Source: Knoellia remsis
GTDB taxonomy: Bacteria > Actinomycetota > Actinomycetes > Actinomycetales > Dermatophilaceae
DNA length: 64,000 bases
Direction of reading: 5' to 3'
NCBI RefSeq assembly: GCF_003002895.1
Contig: NZ_PVTI01000011.1
Coordinates: 1-64,000, forward strand
Below are positions 55,045 through 64,000 of this stretch, piece by piece. The position numbers and the translations under genes were made by a program. The notes under the pieces are model-generated. The model did no database searches. It was given only the letters and a program-made list of their open reading frames with translations, and was not told where the DNA came from. The number at the start of each line of letters is the position of its first letter. Position 1 is the stretch's first letter.

Positions 55045-58000
55045 GACTTCCGGGGGGACGTGGCGCCGCCGGTAGCGGCGGGAGTCGGCGCACCCGCGCC
55101 GACCGGCGCCGGGGCCGCATCGCGTCGGCGACCGTCGTCGCCGTCGCGGCGGCGTCGTTGGTGTATGCCGCGGTGTCGTCGCAGGGTGCGACGGTTCACG
55201 AGGCCGATGTCGGGGATGGTGGGGTGTGGATCACCTCGGATGTGCAGGCGAAGTTCGGTCGGCTGAACAAGGCCGTGTCTCAGCTGGACGCGGGTGTGGC
55301 CGCGGATGTGGCTCCGGGGTCGGGGATCGACGTGCTGCAGGATGGCAGTGCGGTGGTGGCGTGGTCGAAGGCGACGGCTCAGCTGCAGCCGATCGATGTG
55401 CGGACGGCGCAGCTGCGTGAGGAGACGGCGACGGCGCCGGCGGTGCCGGAGCGGGCTCCTGGTCGGGTGGTGCCGACGTTCGTGGGTCTGCGGGGTGGCA
55501 CGTTGGCGGCGGTGGACCCGAAGTCGGGCAAGGTGTGGGCGCAGCGGGTCGACACTCGCAAGGGCATCGACTCGTTGTCCGGGCTCGGTACGGGGGCCAA
55601 GCCGCTTGCGACGGTGGGTGCGGATGCGGTTCTCGCGGTCGGTGAGGACGGAGCCGTTCACGTCGCCTCGGGCGCGAAGGGCACGGTCACGACGATTCGT
55701 CCCGTGGGGGAGAAGTTCGCCAAGCCGATCACGGTGGACAGTGGTGCCAAGGGCACGCTCCTGCAGGTCACAGCCGTCGGCGGGGACTGGGTGGTCTACA
55801 ACCCCGAGCGCGACACCGTGCACAGCGCAGGCAACACCGACGGTGCCGCCGCGGGTTTCGCGGCGACCGAGGGTGAGCGTGCGTATGCCGTCCTGCAGGC
55901 TCCCGGACCGGCATCCGGTTCCGTGGCGGTCGCCGGAGGCAACGGTCTCCGGATGGTGCCCCTGGAAGGCGGAGTCGGCCAGGGCGGGATCGAGATCTCC
56001 GAACGTGTGGGTCGCAGCGGCGGCGTCCCGCTGCCGGCGAGGCCGGTGGTGCTCCGGGGTTGTGTGCACGGTGCATGGTCCGAGCCGGGCAAGGTGTTCT
56101 ACGGCGCCAACTGTGGACGCCAGCAGCCGGTGCCGACGGGCACGATCGAGAACGTCAGCGAGACCCCGCTGCGCGATGGTGTGGCCTTCCGCGTGAACCG
56201 TGGCGTGATCGTGCTCAACGACCTCGACAACGGCAGTGCGTGGGACCTGCTGCAGGACAAGCAGAAGATCGACAACTGGGATGCGCTCATCCCGCCGCCG
56301 CAGCGCGACGACGACAACAAGAAGAAGGACAAGAACCTCGTCGACGACGCGGTCCAGCAGCAGCCGCCGGAGGCCAAGCCCGACGACCTGCGGGTCCGCG
56401 CCGGACGCACGAGCAAGCTGCATGTCCTCGACAACGACACCGACGCGGCCGGCTCCGTCCTCGCCATCGACCCGGCCGACGTGAGCGCCCCGTCGAACCC
56501 CGATGTGCGCGTCTCCGTTGCGGCCGACGGCCAGAGTGTGGATGTCAACGTGCCTGCCGGCACCACGGCGCCCTTCCAGTTCACCTACCGCGTCGGCAAC
56601 GGCACGGTGAAGTCCAAGACCCGCGCCACCGTCAAGGTGAGCATCGTCGACGACGCCACCAACAACGCCCCGTTCCTCCGGCCCGGACAGGCCAAGCTCG
56701 CGAAGACGGCATACCCGGTCCTCGCGGGCAAGCGCATCTCGGTGCCGGTCGCGGCGGACTGGCGTGACCCGGAGTCCGACCCGGTCATCGCGACGGTCGA
56801 CGGTGAGGGCCTCAGCATCGATGGACAGGGACGCCTGTCGTACCTGGCTCCGCCGGAGCCCGGCAAGGGTGCGGTCGAGTACGTCGCCGACGACGGTCGC
56901 GGCGGGCGCACCAAGGGTTCGGTGCCCGTCGAGGTCATCGCGTTGACCGAGACGCGCCCGCGTCCGCCGGTCACCCAGCCGGACGTCATCCGTGGCGTCG
57001 TCGGCAAGCCGCTGCAGATCGAGCCGCTCGGCAACGACATCGCCGGCGCCGACCCGAGCGACCCCTCGGCTGAGATGCGTCTCGCCGGTGACGTACGCGC
57101 GACCGGCTCCCTCACGACCGACACCAACCTCGACACCGGCGTGGTCACCGTGACGCCGTCTGCGCCCGGGTCCTTCGAGCTGTCGTATGCCGCGCAGGTC
57201 GGCGGTGGCGTCGCGCCGGGTCGGATCCGGGTCGACGTCATCGAGGCGGCCGACCCGGAGGCGCTACCCGTCGCGGTGGGCGACACCGCGACGCTGCGGG
57301 ACCAGTCGCCGACCCTCGTCGACGTGCTGGCCAACGACTACAGCCCGCGGGCGGACGTCCTCGTCACCCAGGCTGCCGGTGGCGCGACCAGTGAGGACTC
57401 GTGGCTCCAGGCGTCGATCTACCAGGGCAGGTGGGTGCGGCTGGTGGCGCTCGAACCCGCGGGGTCGGCGGCCAACGGCACGAGGTCGGGCACGATCCGC
57501 TACACCGTCTCGGACGGGTCGAAGTCGGCCACGGGTCAGGTGACCGTGACCCAGAAGCCGACGCAGGAGCAGAACCCTGTCGTCGAGGACGACTCCGCCG
57601 TGGTGCGCGAGGGCGACACCGTCGCGGTGCCCGTGCTCGACAACGACACCATGGCCGACGGCATACCGCTCTCCATCGACCCGAAGTCGGTCAAGGTCCT
57701 CGGTGACGGGGCCCAGCAGACCGCCTTCGCCTCCGGCAACGTCGTCCGGTTCGTCCCGTGGCAGCGCGGACTCACCGCCGAGGCCACCGTCACGATCGAG
57801 TACGCCGCGTACCCCGAGGGGATGCCCGAGCGGGCTCAGACCGGTCGCATCTCCGTGCGGGTCACCCCGCTGCCGACGACGGCCCGACCGAACCAGGTGC
57901 CGGTGGCGCGCAGCTTCAGCTCGTCGGTGACGGCCGGTGACCCGCTCACGATCACGGTGCCGACGAGTGGCGTCGACCCCGACGGTGACACGGTCGGTGT

Positions 58001-61000
58001 GACCGGCATCGTCGGGGCCCAGGACGGCGCCCTCGACCTCAAGTTCGGTCGGGTCGTCTCTACGGGCCCCTCGACGATCCGCTACGAGTCCTTCCCGACC
58101 GCTTCGGGCACCGAGGTCATCCCGTACGAGGTGGTCGACAGGTTCGGCGGCGTGAGCCGGGCGTTCGTCCGGGTCGGGGTGGTGGCACCGGGTGACCCGC
58201 AGCCGCCGGTCGCGGTCGACGACACCGTCACCGCCGCCCCGGGCAAGACCGTCTCGGTGCCGGTCACGGCCAACGACCTCATCGCCCGCGGTGACTCGGT
58301 GGAGCTGCTGTGGAAGGAGTCCAACCCGGGCGAGGACCTCACTGCGTGGAAGGTCGACGAGGAGCAACAGACGGTCTCGACGAAGGTTCCCGACGAGGGT
58401 GCCCCCGTGCACGACTTCGTGTACGGCATCAGCAACGGGGTGTTCGACCCCTCACGCGCCAGCCTGCTCGTGCGCGGGCAGAAGGACTTCATCAACCCAC
58501 CGACAGCCACTGATGACGTCGCCAAGCCGAAACCGGGGGAGACCTCGACGGTGGTGGACGTCCTCGCCAACGACACCGACATCGACTCCGACCCGAGCAC
58601 CCTGAAGATCGTCGAGGTCCTCTCCCCGAACGCCACGGTCGAGAGCGGCAAGGTTCGCGTCACGATCACCGAGCAGCCGCAGACCGTCCCCTACGTCATC
58701 GAGGACGAGGACGGCGCCCGGGCCATGGCGGTGATCTATGTCCCGCGGGGCGACGGAGGGACACCGTTCGTCGTCGAGGGCGCGCTCATCGAGATGGACA
58801 AGGACGCCACGAAGACCGTCGCGCTCTCCGACTATGTGAAGTCCCCCCAGTCCCGGGTCCTCGGGGTCACCTCGCCCGAGACGATCTCGACCGCGCCCTC
58901 GGCCAACCTGTCGTTGACCGCGGAGGGGGGCCAGCTCACGCTCACGTCCTCGGGTGCCTATGTCGGACCGGCCTCGGTGATGTTCGAGGTCTCCGACCAG
59001 CAGAGCGAGGACCAGAAGGACGTCAACACGGCATACGTCTCGGTGCCGGTGCAGGTCGGGCCCAAGGTGGCGCTGCTGCGCTGCCCGAGCACCGCGGTGA
59101 CGATCCTCGCGGGTGGCAACCCGCGCGAGCTCGACATCCCGTCACTGTGTCGGGCCTGGCTGCCCGTGGGCCTGTCCATGGACGACGTCGAGTTCACCTC
59201 GCAGTGGCAGAGCGAGCCCGCCGACCTGCGCACCGAGCGCAGCGGCACCGGACAGCGGCTCGTGACTCTCAGCGCAGGTTCCGGCGCCCGGTCCGGCAAG
59301 GGTGTGCTCCGGGTCGGGGTTCGCGGGTCCGACGTCACCGCAGCCATCAACGTCACGGTCGTCGGCGCCCCGACCGAGCAGCAGACGGCCACCGATCCGG
59401 CGACGAGCATGCCCCCGCCGCGACTGCGACCCATGACGATCAACGGGCTCAAGGAGGGCGACAGCCAGCAGCTGGACGTGCGCTCCTACCTCGACTCGCC
59501 CCTCGAGAACCCCGAGTGCACGATCGTCGCGGCAGCCGTCACCAGCGGGCAGGGCCTCCAGGTCTCACGCAGCGGCTGCGTCCTCACCGTCACCGCCGGG
59601 GCGAAGCCGGGTCCGAGCGGTCGCATCTCGGTCAACGTCAGCGACGGACCCAACCGACAAGCCGTCGGCGCGGTTGCGGTGACCATGCTGGGGCGCCCCG
59701 GTGCGCCGACCGCCGTTGCGGCACAGGCCGATCGGGACGCCGGCGGCCGAGCACGCGTCTCCTGGACCGCCCCGGCCTACGACGGCGGTGCACCGATCCG
59801 CACCTACACCGTGAAGTGGACCGGCGGCTCCACGGGCAGCCAGGACTGCTCCGCCTCCCCGTGCACCATCGCCGGTCTGACCAACGGCAAGGACTACTTC
59901 TTCACCGTCACGGCGACCAACCTCGTCGGCGAGGGCGACCCCGGTGGTCCCAGCAATGCCGCCCGACCCGACACCAAGCCGGGGCCGGTCGGTGGGGTGA
60001 CCATGGCCGGCCGCGGCGACGGGTCGTTGACGATCAGGTGGTCGCCGCCGGAGAACAAGGGCTCGGCGGTGAGCAAGTACGTCGTCCGCCTCGTCCCCAC
60101 CGGTGGCGGCAGCCCGCGCCTCGTCGAGGTGGCCGCTCCTGCGACGACGACGACGGTCAGCGGCCTCGACAACATGAGCCAGTACTCCGTCGCCGCGCAG
60201 GCCTACAACGAGGCCGGGCCCGGACCCTTCGGGACGGCCGCGACGATGCAGTCCGCCGGCAAGCCACCGGCGCCGACGGGCCTCAAGCTCACCCCGAGCG
60301 GGCCTGGCCCCAACGCCGACCTCGCCTCGCTCACCCTCACGTGGAACACCACGAGCCCCAACGGCCCGCCGCTCAAGCACTACACCGTCCGCAAGCGCGT
60401 CAACGGCGGGGCGTGGCAGGTCCTGCGGACCGTCGCCGCGGGAACGACCCGCACCACCGACCAGGTGAGCTACGACGGCAAGCGCTATGAGTACACCGTC
60501 TCGGCGACCAACGGCGCCGACCTCGAGGGTGCCCCCTCGACGCCGCAGTCGTTCACGTCCGTCGGACAGCCCTCGACGCCTCGGATCACGAGCGCCACGA
60601 CACCCAAGTCCGACTACGAGGCCACGGTGACCGTGAGCCTCGGCCAGCCGCGCTCCGGGGCGTTCACCTCGCTGACATGGCGCTCCTCCTCCGGGCGCAG
60701 CGGGGTCATCCCCTGCTCGGCATCGACGTGCCCGGCCGGCGGCACCCGGACCTTCACGACGTCGGCGCTGCCGCTCGGACAGCAGACCATCACGGTCACG
60801 ACGTACAACGGCACGATGTCGTCGCAGCCCTCCAACGGGGTGGGTGTCTCCCCGTACGGCCCGACGCCCCGCCCGGAGCCGAACGGCGGCTCGACGAGCG
60901 GCAAGACCGTCACGTTCCGCTGGACCCTGCCCACCAACGGCCGCCCCATCACCAAGGTCGTCATCTCGGGCGCCAGGTCCTACAACGGCTCACCCATCAC

Positions 61001-61424
61001 CTCCACGTCGGTCACCGCCGCCAACTACAACCAGGACGTCACCATCCGCATCACCGCCTACTCGGCCGCGGGAGCCTCGCCGGTGCTCACGATGACCCGT
61101 CGCACCGGCCCACCGCCGGCGCCGCAGGTGACCAACGTCAGGTATGGGCCGTACTACGTCGACTACGACGGAGGCATCGGTGAGTGCGGGTACTCGCCGG
61201 GCTGCCCGCGGGTCTACTTCGACTACGCCAACTTCCCCACGGGCAACGGCACCTACCTGTGCCAGTCCGAGGGCGCCGGCAACGTCGGCCCCAAGGCGTT
61301 CACCAGCTCGGGCACGGGAACGGTCCAGGGCTGGTGCATCTTCGCCAAGGGCGGCGTCGGGCGCGTCCGGATCACCGCAACCGTGGGCGGCCAGAGCGCC
61401 ACCTCGGACTGGACGAACTGGTAG
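55041..61424 (+). CDS. Giant Ig-like/fibronectin type III surface protein (first of a tandem pair)
   Basis: The 2127-residue protein has a short basic N-terminus, one membrane span (about 27-46) and a huge extracellular part. An N-terminal region (50-430) has propeller-like strands. From about 455 come tandem Ig/cadherin-like domains marked by recurring ND motifs (LDNDTD near 463, LANDYS near 763, LDNDTM near 867, TANDLI near 1077, LANDTD near 1175). Fibronectin type III domains start near 1553, 1648 and 1743, followed by two related beta domains and a Cys-containing C-terminal domain (GECGYSPGCPRVYFDY, near 2045). There is no LPxTG sorting signal. Adhesion or a wall-spanning structural role is likely. 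The GTG overlaps the previous stop (GTGA). Confidence 0.85.
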   Translation: MRLPGGRGAAGSGGSRRTRADRRRGRIASATVVAVAAASLVYAAVSSQGATVHEADVGDGGVWITSDVQAKFGRLNKAVSQLDAGVAADVAPGSGIDVLQDGSAVVAWSKATAQLQPIDVRTAQLREETATAPAVPERAPGRVVPTFVGLRGGTLAAVDPKSGKVWAQRVDTRKGIDSLSGLGTGAKPLATVGADAVLAVGEDGAVHVASGAKGTVTTIRPVGEKFAKPITVDSGAKGTLLQVTAVGGDWVVYNPERDTVHSAGNTDGAAAGFAATEGERAYAVLQAPGPASGSVAVAGGNGLRMVPLEGGVGQGGIEISERVGRSGGVPLPARPVVLRGCVHGAWSEPGKVFYGANCGRQQPVPTGTIENVSETPLRDGVAFRVNRGVIVLNDLDNGSAWDLLQDKQKIDNWDALIPPPQRDDDNKKKDKNLVDDAVQQQPPEAKPDDLRVRAGRTSKLHVLDNDTDAAGSVLAIDPADVSAPSNPDVRVSVAADGQSVDVNVPAGTTAPFQFTYRVGNGTVKSKTRATVKVSIVDDATNNAPFLRPGQAKLAKTAYPVLAGKRISVPVAADWRDPESDPVIATVDGEGLSIDGQGRLSYLAPPEPGKGAVEYVADDGRGGRTKGSVPVEVIALTETRPRPPVTQPDVIRGVVGKPLQIEPLGNDIAGADPSDPSAEMRLAGDVRATGSLTTDTNLDTGVVTVTPSAPGSFELSYAAQVGGGVAPGRIRVDVIEAADPEALPVAVGDTATLRDQSPTLVDVLANDYSPRADVLVTQAAGGATSEDSWLQASIYQGRWVRLVALEPAGSAANGTRSGTIRYTVSDGSKSATGQVTVTQKPTQEQNPVVEDDSAVVREGDTVAVPVLDNDTMADGIPLSIDPKSVKVLGDGAQQTAFASGNVVRFVPWQRGLTAEATVTIEYAAYPEGMPERAQTGRISVRVTPLPTTARPNQVPVARSFSSSVTAGDPLTITVPTSGVDPDGDTVGVTGIVGAQDGALDLKFGRVVSTGPSTIRYESFPTASGTEVIPYEVVDRFGGVSRAFVRVGVVAPGDPQPPVAVDDTVTAAPGKTVSVPVTANDLIARGDSVELLWKESNPGEDLTAWKVDEEQQTVSTKVPDEGAPVHDFVYGISNGVFDPSRASLLVRGQKDFINPPTATDDVAKPKPGETSTVVDVLANDTDIDSDPSTLKIVEVLSPNATVESGKVRVTITEQPQTVPYVIEDEDGARAMAVIYVPRGDGGTPFVVEGALIEMDKDATKTVALSDYVKSPQSRVLGVTSPETISTAPSANLSLTAEGGQLTLTSSGAYVGPASVMFEVSDQQSEDQKDVNTAYVSVPVQVGPKVALLRCPSTAVTILAGGNPRELDIPSLCRAWLPVGLSMDDVEFTSQWQSEPADLRTERSGTGQRLVTLSAGSGARSGKGVLRVGVRGSDVTAAINVTVVGAPTEQQTATDPATSMPPPRLRPMTINGLKEGDSQQLDVRSYLDSPLENPECTIVAAAVTSGQGLQVSRSGCVLTVTAGAKPGPSGRISVNVSDGPNRQAVGAVAVTMLGRPGAPTAVAAQADRDAGGRARVSWTAPAYDGGAPIRTYTVKWTGGSTGSQDCSASPCTIAGLTNGKDYFFTVTATNLVGEGDPGGPSNAARPDTKPGPVGGVTMAGRGDGSLTIRWSPPENKGSAVSKYVVRLVPTGGGSPRLVEVAAPATTTTVSGLDNMSQYSVAAQAYNEAGPGPFGTAATMQSAGKPPAPTGLKLTPSGPGPNADLASLTLTWNTTSPNGPPLKHYTVRKRVNGGAWQVLRTVAAGTTRTTDQVSYDGKRYEYTVSATNGADLEGAPSTPQSFTSVGQPSTPRITSATTPKSDYEATVTVSLGQPRSGAFTSLTWRSSSGRSGVIPCSASTCPAGGTRTFTTSALPLGQQTITVTTYNGTMSSQPSNGVGVSPYGPTPRPEPNGGSTSGKTVTFRWTLPTNGRPITKVVISGARSYNGSPITSTSVTAANYNQDVTIRITAYSAAGASPVLTMTRRTGPPPAPQVTNVRYGPYYVDYDGGIGECGYSPGCPRVYFDYANFPTGNGTYLCQSEGAGNVGPKAFTSSGTGTVQGWCIFAKGGVGRVRITATVGGQSATSDWTNW

Positions 61425-61441
61425 CACGGTGGCAGTGAGGC

Positions 61442-61455
61442 GGGGAGCTCTCCCC
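61442..61455 (+). terminator. Short hairpin between the two giant genes
   Basis: GGGGAG and CTCCCC form a compact inverted repeat 18 bp after the stop at 61424. Its sequence resembles the loop-proximal half of the 44131-44154 terminator. The 123-bp gap otherwise holds only the ribosome binding site of the next gene. Confidence 0.4.
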
Positions 61456-61547
61456 ATTCCCGCAGGTCAGCGCCCTGTGCGATCCTTGACCGCGGGGATG
61501 ACCAGCCCGATGGGCGTGGTCATGTGAGCCAGGAGAACCAGAGAGAC

Positions 61548-64000
61548 ATGACACGAGCAGGACGAGCGACGCGTATGCCGCGTGGGCGACGTGGGGTCGC
61601 CTCCGTCGGCGTGCTCGCGGTCACCGCATCGATGCTGCTGTATGCCGCGGTCACCAGTGAGGGGACGACCGTCCACGAGGCCGACGTCGGCGACGGTGGC
61701 GTCTGGGTCTCCTCGAGCGCGCAGGCCAAATACGGCCGACTCAACACCCAAGCGCGCCAGCTCGACGCCGGTGTCTCCACGGCGCTCGCGACCGGGTCCA
61801 AGCTCGACGTCCTCCAGGACGGTGCGGCCGTCGTCGGGGTGGCCACCGGCAACACCCTCATGCCGATCGACGTGCGGACGTCGACGGCTCAGGACTCCGG
61901 CGCCGCGGCTCCCGCTCCGGTCTCCGTCGACGGCCAGTTCACCCCGGCGACGGTGGACATGCGTGGCGGCACCATCGCGGCGGTCGACCCCAAGACCGGC
62001 AAGGTCTGGGCGCAGCGCGTCGACGTCAAGAAGGGCATCGACTCGCTCACCGACGTGAGCACGACGGCCAAGCCGCTCGCGACGATCGGCGGCAACGCCG
62101 CGATCGCCGTCGACGAGCGCGGCACCGTCGTCGCCGCCTCCGGCGCGACCGGCCGCGTCGTCACCATCGCGGCCGCCGGCGACGACCTCGCCAAGCCGGT
62201 CACCGTCACGACGAAGGTCCGGGCCCCCAGCCTCGACGTCACCGCGGTCGGCGACACGTGGGTCCTTTACGACCCGACCAAGGACGAGCTCACCATCGAG
62301 GGCCGGGACGAGCCGATCAGCGCGGGGGCAGCGCTCGGTGACGGACCGGCATACGCGGCACTGCAGCAGCCGGGACCCAAGGCGAGCTCGGTCGTCATCG
62401 CCAACCGCGTCGCCGCGCGACCGGTTCAGCTCGACGGCAGCGGCGAGGGCCAGGGTGGTGTCGAGGTCCAGGAGCAGGCGAACCGCTCGGTCGAGCCGCC
62501 GCTCGTCGCGCGTCCCGTCGTGTTGCGGGGCTGCCTGCACGCCGCGTGGTCCGAGACGGGCAACGTCTTCTACGGCGCGAACTGCGGCCGCGCCAACCCG
62601 GTCGCGGCGGGCACCCTCGCCGGCGGTGGCAAGGGTGTCGTCCGCGACGGCGTCGCCTTCCGGGTCAACCGCGGCAACATCGTCCTCAACCAGCTCGACA
62701 CCGGCGACGTCTGGGACCTCGACTCGACGAAGCAGAAGATCGACAACTGGGACGCGCTCATCCCGCCGACGAAGAAGGACGACGACAACGACAAGAAGGA
62801 CGAGAACGTCGTCGACGACCAGCAGGTGAGCCAGCCGCCCAAGGCGATGCCCGACAACCTGCGGGTGCGGGCCGGCCGGACGAACAAGATCCATCCGCTC
62901 GACAACGACACCGATGCCAAGGGCTCCATCCTCGCCATCGACCCCAAGGACCTCACCCCACCGAGCGCGCAGGATGTCACGGCCACCGTCTCCAGCGACG
63001 GCCAGAGCGTCGACGTCGCGATCCCCCAGAACCCGAGAGCGAGCACGATCACGTTCTCCTACAAGGTGAGCAACGGCAAGGCGAAGCAGAAGGGCTCGGC
63101 CAAGATCGTCCTCACCGTCGTCGGCGACGAGGTCAACACCCCACCGAAGCTGCGTGAGGGCCAGGCCCAGCTCGCCCGCACGACCTACCCCGTCGTCGCC
63201 GGCGGGCGGGTGGCCGCCTCCGTCCTCGGTGACTGGCGCGACGGCGAGAGCGACCCGCTCAGCGTCGAGGCCGTCGACCCGAGCACCGTCATCGACGGAC
63301 AGGGCCGTGTCGGGATCACCGCGGCCGCGAAGCCCGGTCCGGCCACCGTCGCCTACGGCGTCAACGACGGGCGCCTCACGACCAAGGGCGAGGTCGACCT
63401 CACCGTCCTCGACCTCACCGACCCCAAGGCCGTCCCGCCGAAGACCCAGCCGGACGTCGTCCGTGCCGTGCTCGGCAAGCCGGTCCAGCTCGAGCCGCTC
63501 GGCAACGACGTGCCCGGGGCCGACCCCGGTGACCCCGACGCCAAGCTGCGCCTCGCGGGCGAGGTCGTCCCGTCCGGCGCGCTCGACGTCGACACGAACC
63601 TCACCACCGGTGTCGTCACCGTGACGCCCACCGGGCTGGGTTCGACGGAGCTGTCGTATGCCGCGCAGTCCGGTGGGACCGTCGCTCCCGGTCGGATCCG
63701 CGTCGACGTCGTCGAGCCCGCCGACCCGGAGGCGCCGCCGGTCGCCGTGCCCGACGGTGCGACGCTGCGCGACCAGTCCCCGACGATGGTCGACGTCCTC
63801 GCCAACGACTACAGCCCGCGCGCCGACGTCGTCGTCACCCAGAGCGCCACCGCGGCCGGTGACAACCGCTGGCTGCGCCCGACCGTCTACCAGGGCCGCT
63901 GGGTCCGCATTGAGGCCCTCGAGCCGTCGCCGGTCAGCGGCACGGGCAGTCGGCAGGGCACGGTCGAGTACACGATCAGTGACGGCACGAAGCGCACGAC
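61548..64000 (+). CDS. Giant Ig-like surface protein (second of a tandem pair), 3' end outside the window
   Basis: The frame is open from the ATG at 61548 (with AGGAG-like sequence upstream) to the window end, about 817 codons. It starts MTRAGRATRMPRGRRGVASV, has a membrane span at about 17-36, and then repeats the architecture of its neighbour: HEADVGDGGVWVSSSAQAKY against HEADVGDGGVWITSDVQAKF, and LANDYSPRADVVVTQ against LANDYSPRADVLVTQ. It is clearly a paralogue from tandem duplication. Whether it also has fibronectin domains at the C-terminus cannot be seen. Confidence 0.9.
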   Translation, partial: MTRAGRATRMPRGRRGVASVGVLAVTASMLLYAAVTSEGTTVHEADVGDGGVWVSSSAQAKYGRLNTQARQLDAGVSTALATGSKLDVLQDGAAVVGVATGNTLMPIDVRTSTAQDSGAAAPAPVSVDGQFTPATVDMRGGTIAAVDPKTGKVWAQRVDVKKGIDSLTDVSTTAKPLATIGGNAAIAVDERGTVVAASGATGRVVTIAAAGDDLAKPVTVTTKVRAPSLDVTAVGDTWVLYDPTKDELTIEGRDEPISAGAALGDGPAYAALQQPGPKASSVVIANRVAARPVQLDGSGEGQGGVEVQEQANRSVEPPLVARPVVLRGCLHAAWSETGNVFYGANCGRANPVAAGTLAGGGKGVVRDGVAFRVNRGNIVLNQLDTGDVWDLDSTKQKIDNWDALIPPTKKDDDNDKKDENVVDDQQVSQPPKAMPDNLRVRAGRTNKIHPLDNDTDAKGSILAIDPKDLTPPSAQDVTATVSSDGQSVDVAIPQNPRASTITFSYKVSNGKAKQKGSAKIVLTVVGDEVNTPPKLREGQAQLARTTYPVVAGGRVAASVLGDWRDGESDPLSVEAVDPSTVIDGQGRVGITAAAKPGPATVAYGVNDGRLTTKGEVDLTVLDLTDPKAVPPKTQPDVVRAVLGKPVQLEPLGNDVPGADPGDPDAKLRLAGEVVPSGALDVDTNLTTGVVTVTPTGLGSTELSYAAQSGGTVAPGRIRVDVVEPADPEAPPVAVPDGATLRDQSPTMVDVLANDYSPRADVVVTQSATAAGDNRWLRPTVYQGRWVRIEALEPSPVSGTGSRQGTVEYTISDGTKRT

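Overview
This window is a very GC-rich chromosomal segment from an actinobacterium and contains the replication origin. The gene set (dnaA, dnaN, gnd, recF, dciA, gyrB, gyrA on one side of oriC; rpmH, rnpA, yidD, yidC, jag, rsmG, parA, parB on the other), the DnaA box form TTGTCCACA, IdeR/DtxR boxes, frequent GTG starts and apparently leaderless genes all fit a high-GC Gram-positive. An Intrasporangiaceae-like organism is my guess from overall style; no sequence search supports the family.

Layout. Positions 1-329 hold the 3' end of a truncated transposase gene. From 422 to 6075 (minus strand) lie a DUF3566 membrane protein gene, gyrA and gyrB. From 6348 to 18193 there is a block that interrupts the usual gyrB-dciA neighbourhood: two lipoproteins, an acyl-CoA thioesterase, a ferric-iron ABC importer (ATPase, permease, binding protein), a divergent three-domain protein (adenylation, carrier, membrane acyltransferase), an M4 metalloprotease with an emfourin-like C-terminal domain, and a phosphodiester glycosidase. 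From 18275 to 24901 are dciA, recF, gnd, dnaN, oriC (22587-23293) and dnaA. From 25326 to 31441 (plus strand) are rpmH-rnpA-yidD-yidC-jag-rsmG-parA-parB, with five parS sites in the origin region. From 31792 to 37770 (minus strand) are trxA, trxB, a putative anti-sigma factor, sigM, a membrane pseudokinase and a NUDIX hydrolase; murJ, usually found here, is absent. On the plus strand follow the CCA tRNA nucleotidyltransferase, an IdeR-controlled siderophore importer (39439-43389), two proteins of unknown function, and a long signalling and surface cluster: PP2C phosphatase, zinc-ribbon/FHA protein, Ser/Thr kinase, FHA-like/winged-helix protein, MoxR ATPase, DUF58 protein, transglutaminase-like membrane protein, and two tandem giant Ig-like surface proteins, the second cut by the window end.

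Working together: oriC, DnaA, DnaN, RecF, DciA, gyrase and ParAB/parS form the replication and segregation core; RpmH-RnpA-YidD-YidC-Jag serve ribosome/RNase P biogenesis and membrane insertion; TrxAB and SigM with its partner form a thiol/oxidative stress module; two iron importers sit behind IdeR boxes, one shared with the adenylation-acyltransferase gene.

The strongest signal outside the genes is the 8-mer GTATGCCG/CGGCATAC. I count 59 copies by eye (29 and 30 in the two orientations), about one per 1.1 kb, in coding and non-coding DNA, against roughly two to three expected from composition. In two intergenic regions an inverted pair forms a terminator-like hairpin. Density and context resemble DNA uptake sequences, which I do not know from actinobacteria. 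Other repeats: a roughly 95-nt structured element present twice with covarying stems, and three palindromic element families, two of which lie in frame inside the adenylation-acyltransferase gene.
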